Below are positions 11,446-22,530 of a DNA stretch of 64,000 bases, piece by piece. Numbering within the stretch: position 1 is the first letter of the stretch; every line of letters begins with the position of its first letter. Position numbers and translations under genes: made by a program. The stretch comes from Magnolia sinica (lineage: Eukaryota > Streptophyta > Magnoliopsida > Magnoliales > Magnoliaceae): positions 42,391,001 through 42,455,000 of the forward strand of contig NC_080588.1 of NCBI RefSeq assembly GCF_029962835.1, in the 5' to 3' direction. The notes beneath the pieces are model-generated. The model was not told the DNA's origin. It worked only from the letters and a program-made list of their open reading frames with translations, and searched no databases.

Positions 11446-13085
11446 ATCACGCCCCAAACTCAAAAACCGGGCTCACAAAATTTTCGATCGCCGAATCCGG
11501 TGCCAATAGCCTCCGTAGTACCCCATTCTCTGCTCCCAGAGCTTATACGCCAGATTCCGATCCTGGGATCCTACAAGAAGGATTTTTTTTTCCAACATAC
11601 ATTTATCTCGTAAGAAGCATAACTACAAGTTTACCCAAATCACAAAGGGCAACATAATCATCACATATCCACTAATATAAATATTTGAATACAGTGTTGA
11701 AAGGGAAATACATATATCGAAAATCAAAGCTCCAAAAGATGACTGCATTCTCCAAGCTCAATACTATTGTGACCTAACGCCACCTACCGCATTTATCGTG
11801 CATAAGCTTATAGAAACCTTAGAGGGTGGTGTAAGTGTGTGCGATGCACGTGCCAAGCATATAAATATCAAAGTAAGTGGAAATACTGGTAAGTCCATAA
11901 ATATCATCAACCTCATCTAGGCTATGCGATGCAAAAACATAATAAGCCAATATCATATAGTGAGGAAGCAATGTAGATCGATTATGCAATGCGGAGACAT
12001 AGTAAGCCAAATATCAGATACTGAGTCCACAAATACCACCAACCTTAATCAGGTTATGCAATATAGAAGCACAGTAAACCAAGTACTATGTGTTGAGGAT
12101 GCAAAAAGGTATCAACCCAAAATACCATATGTCACAGATGTAATGCAATATGCGATGCAAATAAAATGACCAAACTGGATTGTGAAGTCGGGATGATAGT
12201 AGGTGGTATCATAGGCTACAGGGTCTACCACAAGAGGCTTATATCCAAACCAATCACATACCTAAATTTATATAGTCAAATTCAATATGGTAAACTCCTG
12301 ATCTTAGGTTAGTCGCGTGCCCCAACCGAAATCCTAGTCATTGCGAAGGTACACGTAACAAATAGTTACGCACCACCAGCCCGAGTGGATAGTGAATGAA
12401 TGAATTAATGAGTATGCAACACCTGCTCAATAAGTCCACATATCAGTATTGTATATCTCTGGGATCATCACCAGGGTCTATTACACTCTACGCTAGCTTG
12501 CCACCCCTATTCGAGCGCACAACTAGGTAAGTGGAAGAGACCTCACTATCCGCTTGCTAATATTGGGCTCAGCTCGTCGATAGCGGACTCATTTCTCAAG
12601 CTGGTCAAACTCAACCTAGATATTGCCCCCTCACTCAGGTGGGTAAGGTCACACCCCCTCCTAACCGACCATGACAAAGTGGGAGACGCGGCCTACTGGT
12701 ATACGGCCCTCATGCACTCATATATATCCACTCGATCTAGATGTTGGGGCGTCTCCCGGCCACAGAGGTTTAGAAATTTTCACCTAGGGACATCTGTGGT
12801 GCCCGTATGCTAGAATCAAACATTTCCATTGTCTCATTTGGCCATCCATGATATGCCTGTGGAGGCTACGACCTTAATATCACTAGGGCGTATAGTAGTC
12901 ATATCATAAAATGCGTGATGCATGAGTCATACAATCCATCATACATCAATCCTGTGCATACTGTGTGCTCATGTGGGACGACTACGCCTATCAAGGAGTC
13001 CCATAAACAACCTGCCTTATGGAATATGCAATGGTCAATCACATCTCATAACAAATATACAGATGATGCGTATGGGCATGTATCG
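11446..13085. mobile_element. Degenerate LTR-like fragment
   Basis: Starts tATCACGCCCCAAACTC, resembling a TGTCACGCCCC LTR opening with one changed base, and runs about 1.6 kb without coding sequence. It contains a three-copy short tandem repeat and long CpG-depleted stretches. No right terminus, PBS or target duplication was found. An old Gypsy LTR is the likely source. Open frames here are short and match nothing recognisable. Confidence 0.35.
11921..12110 (+). repeat. Three-copy degenerate tandem repeat, 60-71 bp period
   Basis: Copies start at about 11921, 11981 and 12052 with 'ttatgcaatg' or variants, followed by 'acatagtaagccaa' and 'atcatatagtgag' or variants. Spacings are 60 and 71 bp. 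Confidence 0.6.
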
Positions 13086-13109
13086 TAATGTTATGTTGTC
13101 ACATACAGA

Positions 13110-13555
13110 TAATCGGCCTCAACAATCAGAATTGGCCCGGCCTCGACAATCGAAATCGGCCTCGATAATCGACCTTGATAATTAGCATCAGCCTCGATAA
13201 TCAGCCTCGACAATCGGCCTCGATAATCGGAATCGGCCTTAACAATCAGCCTTGATAATTGACCTTGATAATCGGCCTCGACAATTAGCCTCAACAATCA
13301 GAATCGGCCTCGACAATCGGCCTTGATAATTAGCATTAGCCTCGATAATCAACCTCTACAATCGGCCTCGATAATCGGAATCGGCCTTGACAATCAGCCT
13401 TGATAATCGACCTTGACAATTGGCCTTGATAATCGGCCTCAACAATCGTAATCGGCCTCGATAATCAGCCTCGATAATCGAAATCGGCCTCGACAATCAA
13501 AATCGACCTCGACAATTGGCTTCGATAATCGGCCTCGACAATCAGAATCGGCCTA
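13110..13555 (+). repeat. Minisatellite, 13-bp unit
   Basis: About 30 copies of a 13-mer CCTCGAyAATCGG (variants cctTgataatTAg and similar), with occasional 6-bp 'aatcgg' steps that shift the phase. Most differences between copies are C/T transitions. The open frames across it are a by-product of the repeat. Confidence 0.9.
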
Positions 13556-13559
13556 ATAA

Positions 13560-14085
13560 AGGGCCTAAGGGAAGGTCACAATGTGGACATTTAACCATCA
13601 TCGCCCATCAATGTGGATATTTAACCATCATTGCTCCTAAGGAGTGGCCCACATAGAGCCAAACGTATAGTGGGCCCATGGCCTCACACAAGGGCCCTAT
13701 ACATAACATAATGGGCCTCACAGAAAGGGCCTAATATACATCACAATGGGCCTCATTCATGGGCCATATAAATATCACGTTGGGCCTGATATTTGGGCTG
13801 CATATACATTACAGTGGGCCTCATGCTTGAGCTACAAATACATCATAATGGGGCACAACACATGGGGGGCAACAATGGGCCTCCAATGCGTCACTATGGG
13901 CCCTAACCCATGGGCCTCAAATACATCATGATGGGCCTCATCACATGGGTTTCAAATGCACAATAGGTGGGCCCTGTACATAGGCCTCAAATATATCACA
14001 TGGGCCTCGTATACATCAAGTGGGCCGCATCAATGGGTCATACCAATGGGCCTCATATACATCAAGTGGGCCGCACACATTTTCC
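13560..14085 (+). repeat. Degenerate tandem repeat rich in TGGGCCTCA
   Basis: The phrase TGGGCCTCA or a one-base variant recurs more than a dozen times, about 20-40 bp apart, separated by 'atacatcac' words. Units are irregular and cannot be given one period. It directly follows the 13-bp minisatellite. Confidence 0.75.
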
Positions 14086-14813
14086 AAAAATGAATCATAT
14101 CAAAAGATCATCTGGACCATACTATAAGTCGCAGTGGAGATAATGATTTCCACCGTTAAAATCCTACAGGGCCACCATAATGTTTATTTTCCATCCTAGT
14201 TAAAGAGGAAAAACCAAATGTCATTTTGATCCAAAACTTCTTTACTCCTAAAGAGTTTCAATGGTGGATGATCAATCCCCACTGATTTCTACAGTGTGGT
14301 CCACTTGATAGATCTGCCTCATTTTTTAGTCTCAGGCCATGAGATGAGCTTGCCAATTAGACAGACAGTTTGGATGTAACACATACATCAGCGTGTCCAT
14401 GTGATGGACGGTTGAGATAAAACACACATTTATTAGAGTGGGCCCCACTGTCCAACAGCTACTGGATGGTGCAGATAGGACCCATACATCAAGGCAAGCC
14501 CCACACAGCATGTGGGATCCATACAGATGGACAGTGTGGATCAAACCCACACAACTTGCTGATGACATCACAGCAGGTGGGTCCCACCTTTAGGACGGTA
14601 TAGATGAAGCATATATGTCATGTGGATCCTGCACGGATGGATGACACAGATAAAACACTTGCATCATGGTGTAATCCCACCGTCCAACAATCTAGACGGT
14701 GGAGATAAAACACATAAATCATGGTGCCATAGCACCGTTCAAATGTCAGGATAGTGCAGACACAATATAAACAAGGTGGGCCCCACCCATCCGGCATATG
14801 GACGATGTGGATG

Positions 14814-14844
<31 letters not shown>

Positions 14845-15340
14845 AGGTGGGTCCACACTATGGGACCCACCAGCTCTTGGAAGGAGCTGCCTTCTCTCTT
14901 CATTTCAAACAATCCAATAGCAACTGCTGCTAAACGTTCAATGCTTGGACGGTCAGGATTACAGTCATCAAGGTAGGCCCGCGATCCAGCCAAAATGGAT
15001 GGACGGTGGTGGATGTGGTACACACATCATAGTGCGTCCAGCACACACACGTTAGGGCGGGTCCATGCGGTGGCCCACCGGAGTTTGGACCAAACTAATA
15101 TTTGTGTTTTTCCTACATTCAGGCCTGTCTAAATGGACGGGCAGCAAGGTGGATGCCGTAATCGGATGGTATAGATCCTACATCAAGGTGGGCCATTCTT
15201 CATGGAAAAGAGGTAGAGAGAGAGATCGGAATAGTGGAGGGACCCCGCCACTATGGGCCCCTCTTTGATACAAATCTTACATCAAGATGGGTCCCACCAC
15301 AAGTGGGCCCTCAAATCATCAAATCCAAGCAAAAATTATA
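14086..15340. repeat. Dispersed 'gtgggcccacc / ccgtccatcc' repeat region
   Basis: Non-coding and composed of phrases such as 'gatggacggt', 'aaaacacatacatca' and 'ggtgggcccac'. The piece at about 14100-14400 is a diverged copy of the foldback repeat that forms the array at 45689-64000. The piece at 15180-15300 matches the reverse complement of about 33650-33760, including 'agtggcggggtccctcc'. It contains no recognisable transposase. Boundaries are approximate. Confidence 0.6.
14814..14842 (+). repeat. AC/AT microsatellite
   Basis: About ten AC dinucleotides followed directly by an AT run. A similar AC-then-AT tract lies at 34366-34415 in the related repeat region. Confidence 0.85.
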
Positions 15341-15626
15341 AATTTAATCCTAGAAAACACCCACCTTAGTGAAAGTGCCCTAGTTTGTCAATTAGCATGA
15401 GTGTTGAGTCAACAAGGCAAAGGAGCCCCATAGGAAGATCGTTCAAGTGTCTGCCTCAATAGGATGTGTGCCCAAACTTGCCAAAGGCAAACCTTAGCCT
15501 CACATCCCATGTCCCAAAACACCAGGTATATAAAAACCTTTAAAATTGAATAGAACATCCTAGGGTTTTAGGTGAGAAAAATAATTTGTAAAATCTGAAA
15601 AATATTTAAGTTTTCTACCTTTGTCG

Positions 15627-16404
15627 ATTTATCGATACATAGCTCGATGAAATCGAACCCTGTTATTGATGTCCTCGAAGCTCACTTGATATTATCAAAT
15701 TGAGGAATTCAGATGTCCAGCAACCACAAAGAACTCTGGACTGAATTATCGATGAATCAATGAACTGTTTGATATCATCGAATTTTGAATCTCGAGTCCA
15801 TCAAGTCGACTTGACAAAATCAACATCTGGTCAGTTGTGTCTAAAATACTACTAAGGCAAATCATGTAATTCTCGATATATCAAAGGGCTCATCGATATC
15901 CTTGAAATTCAAATCTCGATGATATCGGAAGTCCTTCGATGATATCGAATTGGGACAAAAATCTATCCAGCAAGTTTTTAGGCTAATCTTTCTTGAATTG
16001 AGGACCACTCGATAAAATTGATATTCAAATATCGATCATATCGAGGCTAGGTTGATGTCATCGAAATAGGACATAAACTGTCAGTAAGCTTATAGGAAAA
16101 TTTCTTGGAATTATCGATGAATCAACACTATCATCAATATCATCGACATTCAAATTCTGATGATATCCAGTGATGCTCGATCATATCTTATACCTGATAT
16201 GTTTCAAAGGCAAGTGCTCTCACATTTTCAAATGTCGAGGAATCGAACTCAATGTCGATGAAATCGGAGTTCGAAATCCGATGACATCGATGTGCGTTCG
16301 ATTTCCTCAACTAGTTGGCAAAAACTTTCAAAAGCATTTGACAGTTTGAGTTCGTATCATCGAGCAGTCAGTCGATGCTATTGAGAGTATACGCTCGATG
16401 ATAT
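15627..16404. repeat. Cluster of TCGATGATATCGA-type motifs
   Basis: About 20 variants of TCGATrnnATCGA, with a GATATC or CATCGA core, many in close pairs, over nearly 800 bp of presumed U3. It is the same arrangement as at 10618-11225 but with a different core word. Confidence 0.75.
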
Positions 16405-17000
16405 CGAACTCTGTCAAAAATATGACCGTTTTATATCCGTTGGAACCTTTTGCCTATTTAATGAGAGCTTGCCCTTGGTTGTTTGTAGAGAAAATAGAGA
16501 ATGTTTTTAAGTGTTTAAACCTAGATCATATCCTAAGCCTTTTCTCTCATGGGAGTTCCTCCTCCAATCCACCCTCATCATTGACATTCAATAGAGTGGA
16601 TTGGGGAATGAACTTCCACATTCAAGGATCCTACAGCTACCATCTTAATGGTAAATCATTAAGCTGGGATGTCTTGAATGCATAGATGATTGGAATCGCT
16701 TTGTCTCCTTTATAAGAAAACATTTAATAGAGTAAGATTCCATCATAACCTTGACCCAACCCGTTGCCTTACATTGGTACATCATTTGAGTTGCAGTTTA
16801 ATGGAGCTAAAGATTCTTCGTCATCAAAGGAGGAGATCTTCATCAATGTGCTTAATGGGGCTCATCTACTTCTCTGTAAGTCATTAGAGTTCAGAGAACC
16901 CTTGTGATCATTCCTTTTGTAGGATTGGGTCAAAGGTACTTCTCACCCCTTTCAAGTCCTCATAGGAGGCCTCCGACGGGAGTGTACGTGGTGGGTGCTT

Positions 17001-17215
17001 TGTGTTGACCCTTGCTCTATGGAGAGCATAAACTTAGGTCCTTGTGTAGGTCCTTGACCTGTATGGTCTAAAACCTGGGTGTTGTGTGTTGACCCTTACT
17101 TATGGGGGCATAAACTGGTAGGTTCCATGTATGGATCCTTAGCCTGTGTGGCCTAAAAGTTAGGTGCTGTGTGTTGACCCTTGCTCCTATGTGGGGCATA
17201 AACTTAAAGAAAAAC
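17001..17215 (+). repeat. Tandem repeat, about 83-bp period, three copies
   Basis: 'TGTGTTGACCCTTGC' followed by 'ggcataaact' and 'taggtccttg' recurs at about 17001, 17083 and 17168. The last copy is cut off where gag begins. It lies in the U5-like end of the LTR. Confidence 0.75.
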
Positions 17216-17912
17216 AAACCTCTGAAGCTAAAGCAATGAATGCTATCTATTGTGCTGTGTCCCAAGAAGTCTTCAATCAAATCAGTATGTGTGGAACAAC
17301 CAAAGAAGCATAGGACTTGTTGGAAACAACCCATGAGGGAACCAGCATAGTGAAAAGATCCAAACTACAACTCCTAACACCACAATTTGAAAGTCTCAGA
17401 ATGGAAGAGCATGAGACCTTCATGGAGTTTTTCACAAAATTGAACATCATTTGTAACTCCATGGGTGGATTAGGAGAAAACGTTCCGGCTCCAACAATCT
17501 GCAGAAAAATACTAAGATCACTACCGGAATGATTCAATTCAAAAGTAACAACCATTGAAGAATGTAGAAACATGGATGAAATGAAAGTTGAAGAACTTGT
17601 AGGTTCCCTATAAACATTTAAACTACATTTCAAACAAACTCCTAAATTCAAAAATACTGTCCTCAAAACTTCAAAGAATACTCTAAATGAGGAAGATGAA
17701 AGTGAAAGGGAGAATAAAGATGATGACGTGGCTTTATTGGCTCAATGATTCAAAAAATTCTTTCATAGAAATCGTGGCCGACCATTTAAAGGAAGACAGC
17801 TGGACAACAAACATTCTATAGGTAAATCTGGTAAAAAGACCAAGGAACCACAATGCTATACCTGTCGAAAGTTTGGACATCTATCCACCGAATGCCTAAA
17901 TAAAAGGTTTGT
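17206..17912 (+). pseudogene. Ty1/Copia gag fragment with zinc knuckle
   Basis: Capsid-type retrotransposon protein (UBN2 gag family). The reading runs from AKAMNAIYCAVSQEVFNQI through EEHETFMEFFTKLNIICNSM and ICRKILRSLPE to an intact CX2CX4HX4C zinc knuckle, CYTCRKFGHLSTEC, near 17857-17898. It aligns by eye with the gag at 20963 (there ETFMDFYTRLNDIVNSM and CYNCQEYGHLANKC). The first 80-90 residues are missing. Stops at Trp, Gln and Arg positions show decay. At about 17912 it joins an unrelated Gypsy sequence. Confidence 0.85.
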
Positions 17913-17914
17913 AA

Positions 17915-18560
17915 TATAATCATAGAGGGTGGCAGTAATGAGAATATCATCTTGAAGGTGATGGTGGATAAGTTGCAACTACCTGTGACAAATCATTCTT
18001 CACTTTAATCGATTAGCTAGTTAAAAAAGGTAAACGAGACCAAGGTAACCGAATAATGAACTATCTCATTTTCAATTAGTAGGAATTATAAAGATTAAGT
18101 ACTTTGTGACATAGTCGACATGGAAGTATGCCATATGTTGCTTAATTGACCATGGCAATTGGACCGTGATACAACCCACTTAGGATGAGACAAAGTCTAC
18201 ATCTTTTTTAAGGACGGTCGCAAGACGATCCATGCCTCTAAGCACTAAAGAACCACCTCGAAACTTTTAAAGTGGAGGGAAGCTCCCTCCTGACCATTCA
18301 GGATTTCGTGGAGGAGTTCAAGGAAACTAGCGAGGTTTATGCTATGATGGTGAAGGGTGAGGAATTGGAGCTCTTAGAGATTCCTCTAAGTTTAAGGTCA
18401 TTACTAAATGAATTCAAAGAAATCTGAGCCGAAGATTTACCCGATGGATTGCCCCCCATGCGAGACATCCAACATCACATAAACCTCATCCGTGGGGCTG
18501 GCTTGCACAACCGCCCTTATTAGATGAGTCTGAAAGAGTGTGAGTGTTTCAACAAGAAAC
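17915..18560 (+). pseudogene. Ty3/Gypsy protease-to-RT fragment
   Basis: Short decayed piece in several frames. Near 17950-18010 it gives VMVDKLQLPVTNH; near 18110-18165 a DMEVCHMLLxxPWQLDRD-like stretch; near 18430-18500 [19 protein letters not shown]. These are the usual plant Gypsy phrases between the aspartic protease and the start of reverse transcriptase. No catalytic YxDD is present and the rest of pol is absent. It directly abuts the Copia gag piece on its left. Confidence 0.75.
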
Positions 18561-19798
18561 AAAAGGTATTTGATTTAAGGATTATCTTACTAAACAATAA
18601 CACAGAAAGAGTAAAGAGAACAATCATCACATTTTATTCATTCTGAGTTCATTTAAATCATTCTCATCCTTTGATTCTAAGATAAAATACTTATGGTCAA
18701 AGAATACAAATATTGAATGAGCTTAATGTAATGTCGATTTCGGCAGCATTTCGGCTCGTATTATTCAAGTCTTCATAAGAGAAGAGTTGTGTGGAACTTC
18801 TTTGATGCATATTCCTCCATTAATGGTGTAAATGAATATCGAAATTCTTCAGAAAACTACAATATTATGAAAATGAAATGGCATATGTGCTTCTCTTTAG
18901 GCTATCTGTGCAACTCCTTATTGAGTTGCATGGGCCCACACAACTTGTCCCAATTGCGCGATCCTACCCTTATCTTCTCTCCTCGCTCTCTCTAATACCT
19001 GTCAGAGGTATCGGAGTCTTCTCTTCAGCCAATCCCATCCCTAAAATGAAGGGGTGGGGGAGTATTTATAGGCGCACATACAAACCTTTGAACCTCCTGT
19101 CATGGGACCCACTTCACATTTACTGCGCGCAACTTCACAAATACCACAATCATGAGTTGTGCAAACCCACGCAATTGTGATGAGTTGTGTGGTCCTGCAC
19201 AACTCTACTACTCATGTAACTTGTTTATTCTTCATCTTTTTTCTTCAATTTCTTTCTTCTTTAATCAATTTTTTTATGCTTCAACAGATGCCCCCTTGAT
19301 CCAATATTTGATTGATCATCAAATCAAATGAAGGATCAAACTTTCTCTCCTTGGGGAGCAAGCAACACCCGTGAATCGGGTCCCACGCAACTCTTCTCGA
19401 GTCCTAATGGTTATAAATGCTAGTCCTTCAGTCATTTTACACATTTCCAAAAATGTGTGCATAACACCTCTTTTTCGCGCAACTCTCTAACCCACGCAAC
19501 TTGTTGCTCGTGTAACTATCTCACCCGCACAACTCATTGTTGCACAACTTACACCTCGCGCAACTATCGTTTCCCGCACAACTCGTGCACCCGCACAACC
19601 TGTGTAGCCCACATAACTCCTTTGTACTTAGTACGATTTCTGCCCAATCTGAACCTCTACCAAAATTTTCCAAGTTCCCACACTTAGCCAAATTCTTTCA
19701 ATCTTCCAGACTTTAGCCAATTTTCTCCGACCTTCAAGACTTAGCCAAGTTCTTTCAACTTTCTCAAGATGGCCTGAACAAAGAGAACCTATCATGTC
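18561..19798. other. Non-coding region with GTTGTGCGG/CCGCACAAC-rich segment
   Basis: No recognisable protein. The left part is AT-rich. From about 18890 to 19620 a short word, CGCACAACTC (or its complement GAGTTGTGCG), recurs more than a dozen times in both orientations. It may be upstream sequence of the PMD pseudogene that starts at 19799. It resembles the motif cluster placed ahead of the extra ORF in the Copia element (24640-24760). Confidence 0.5.
18890..19620. repeat. Cluster of CGCACAACTC motifs
   Basis: Copies or one-base variants of GCACAACTC / GAGTTGTGC occur on both strands, for example around 18910, 18942, 19130, 19155, 19182, 19490-19520 and 19555-19600. Spacing is irregular and there is no fixed tandem unit. 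Confidence 0.65.
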
Positions 19799-20154
19799 AT
19801 GGACCCACCAACTGATCAACCTTCCCATACTAAACTTCCATCTTCTCCAACCCCTTCTCAAATCCCTAAACCCTCTTCTTCTCCCCTTGTCCATGAAGAT
19901 CATCTAAAAAAGAGGATCAAAGAGACTAAGCAACGCCTGAATTATATCAAGGAGCTAGTTCTGCCTGTCTTTTATTTCTCTAATAGAATCAGTATGTTAT
20001 CTTGGCCGATATGCAAAGCTATCATTGCAGGAGATATAGAAGGACCTCCAAAACAAGGTCGAGAGATTGATTGGGAGACATGGCTAAAATCAACAACCAA
20101 TCTTCGTACTGACCTCACACACTCACCTCTCAGAGAAGACACATTGCCTCCATC

Positions 20155-20878
20155 TATAAGTGTTATGGTTTCTAACTCCTATAATTGTCAAATTTTGTAG
20201 TGCCAAAACATCTTCGAATCTGTGTCTTGTGTAGCACATCAATATATTCAAGACAGTGCAAGGACAATGGTCTTTACTTCAAGATCTTCAAATGCAAGAT
20301 TACTTGTTCAAGTACAACATCAAGTGTGAATTCAAGCTTTCAAACTTCAAAAGTTCAAGTTTTTCAAGGCTTCGTACAAGTTAAGAAAAAGTTGCTATAC
20401 TTTGATCCTCAAGCTCAAGCTTCAATATGTCATAAATTCAAGCTTCAGAAGTCTCGAGTTCAAGCTTCTATGAATGACAAGATCTCAAACATCGTGAACT
20501 TCAAAGAACATCTATCAACTGAAGGAAAAGAAGTTTTAATGTTCATACATCATGTATAAGGTATGAATGACCCTAGATTGACCATAAGGTAGGTCATTTT
20601 ATATACATAATTTAAATTGAGTCACTTTATAAGTGCATTGCCTGTTTCTCAACTACTCTTGGACTATGTTCGACTAGTCCTAACACTGGCTTGACCAGTC
20701 CAAGAATTCCTTGACCAGTCCTAAGTTTGTTACTGATTTTTAAAAAATTTTGTTAACGCCTCGACCAGTCCTGGAGACTGCTCGACCGGTCGTATGAACA
20801 GTGCTCGACCAGTCCTGCAGCCTCAACTCAAAGTCCAGCTGCAGGACTAGTCGAGGACTTAATAGCTCAACCTTTTCA
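20155..20878 (+). repeat. 5' LTR of the Copia element, internally deleted
   Basis: Matches the 3' LTR from its start through 'ctcaaagtccagc', then jumps to the last 25 bases (ggacttaatagctcaacc...). About 1.2 kb present in the 3' LTR is absent, including the TATA box at 26766. This copy therefore probably lacks a promoter. Confidence 0.9.
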
Positions 20879-20880
20879 AC

Positions 20881-20893
20881 TGGTATCAGAGCC
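20881..20893 (+). other. Primer-binding site, initiator tRNA-Met type
   Basis: TGGTATCAGAGCC, two bases after the 5' LTR, complementary to the 3' end of plant initiator tRNA-Met. This is the usual primer of plant Copia elements. Confidence 0.95.
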
Positions 20894-20962
20894 AAATAGC
20901 TCGTTTTAATTGTTATTACTTTTGGATTAATTTCCTGAGCTAATCGATCTGAGCTTTGTAAG

Positions 20963-22530
20963 ATGTCAAATTTTGATAGCCATTCAGTCACTAGGCCTCC
21001 ACCATTTGATGGCTCCAACTATGCCTATTGGAAAGCCAGAATGAGAATTTTCTTAAAATCCATGGATGAGAGCATGTGGTAAGCCACAGTGACTGAATGG
21101 ACCCCTCCTACCACTGAAGTAATTGGTATCGATGGATCCAAATCTATGAAAGTCACACCTTATTTTTCTTGGTCCACTCTTTAGAAAAATGAGAGTAGTG
21201 CCAATGCAAAGGCTTTAAATGCCATAACTTGTGCACTATCACCAGATGAATTCAAAAGAATTATATCATGTGATACTGTAAAGCAAGCCTGAGATATTTT
21301 AGAAATGACACAAGAGGGAACAACAATCGTCAAGAAATCTAAAGTCTAAATCCTCACAACCAAATTTGAGGAAATACGTATGGAAGAAAATGAAACCTTC
21401 ATGGACTTCTATACAAGATTGAATGACATTGTGAACTCTATGTAGGGTCTCGGTGATAAAATCCCAGAAAGTAAAGTCTGTGCAAAGATACTACGCTCAC
21501 TGCCTGAACAATTCAATTCAAAGGTGACGGCAATCCAGGAACTTTGTGATATGGATAATATGAGGATAGAAGAATTAGTTGGTTCCTTACAAACATATGA
21601 GTTAACTTTTAAAGCTCCTAAAGGTAAATCTATCACCCTTAAATCTTCTAAATGTATTTCTCAAGAAAATAGTAGTAATTCTGATTTAGAAAATTCTGAA
21701 GATGATATGGCCCTTTTAGCTAAAAAGTTTTAAAAGATTTTCAAAACTAAAAAGAGAGTTGATTTTCAAAACCTAATGAAAAGAAAAGATCTAAATCTAA
21801 AACTTGAAAATCTTTAAAAGACAGTCAATGTTACAACTGCCAAGAATATGGGCATTTAGCAAACAAGTGTCCTAAAAAGGACAAACCTAAAAAAAAAGGT
21901 ATGTTGGCTACTTGGGATGAATCTTCTGGCTCTGAAGCCTCTTTTGAATCAGAAGATTCTGAAACCGAGTCAGGTAATGAAGTCAAAGCCCTTATGAAAC
22001 TAGCCAAGTTCACTTTTTCAAATCATGGTGATTCAACTAGTGAAGAAAATCTGAATAGTGATCATGAGAATGAAGAAGATCTTTAAGATGCTTATAATCC
22101 CCTTTACAAGGACAATTGTAAAATTGCCGTAAAACTAAAACTTTACAAAGAAAAGTTTTCGAAACTTAAAGAAAATTTTGATACTCTTGTTTTAGAAAAA
22201 TCTCACATTTCAAATTATTTTGTAAAAACTAAGTGCGACTTAGATTTCAAAAACTCTCAATTTAAAAATCTAAAATCTGAAAATGAAAATCTAAAACTTG
22301 AAGTCTCTTCACTTTTGAGTTTAAAAGACACATGGAGGTATGCCCAAGGTGATCATAAGTTAGAAAAACTATTATCCGGATTCAGAAATGGTGGCGACCG
22401 ATCTGGATTGGGCTACGACAATAGTATTCCTCCCAAACATAAGAATACTCCTAAGTTTGTGAAAGGAGATTCTTCAAACTCAAAAGGGAAAAGCCTAATT
22501 ATCCTAAAAATGCTAAAACTTTTCAATCCT
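20963..22530 (+). pseudogene. Copia gag (UBN2) with zinc knuckle and coiled-coil extension
   Basis: Structural protein that packages element RNA. Start at the ATG giving MSNFDSHSVTRPPPFDGSNY, 70 bases after the PBS. Conserved stretches: PPPFDGSNYAYWKARM, EENETFMDFYTRLNDI, CAKILRSLPEQFNSKVTAI, and the zinc knuckle CYNCQEYGHLANKC near 21832-21873. An acidic Ser/Glu-rich region and a Lys/Glu-rich helical stretch (about 22100-22320) follow. At least six stops, almost all one transition from Gln or Trp, and shifts near 21730 and 22480 break it. The 17206-17912 fragment is a relative. Confidence 0.9.

Larger units (their letters stand above)
15360..17215 (+). mobile_element. Copia-type LTR, plus strand, fused to a gag remnant
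   Basis: Has the layout of the other Copia LTRs here: AT-rich start, palindromic motif cluster (15627-16404), a TATA-like AT-rich site near 16450, then a U5-like part with GGCCTCCGACGGGAG at 16968 shared with the LTR at 9470-11440. The left boundary is a guess. No PBS follows. The LTR runs straight into a gag fragment lacking its first 80-90 residues, so a deletion has removed the LTR end, PBS and gag start. Confidence 0.55.

Noticed and set aside
9465..11875. Possible 5-bp duplication AAGTA bounding a minus-strand LTR at 9470
   Set aside because: A matching CA|AAGTA occurs near 11869, but it lies inside what looks like a different LTR fragment and could be chance.
19457..19687. Cys/Thr-rich small secreted-like protein
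   Set aside because: Composition comes from the CGCACAACTC motif cluster; there is no signal peptide and no relative.
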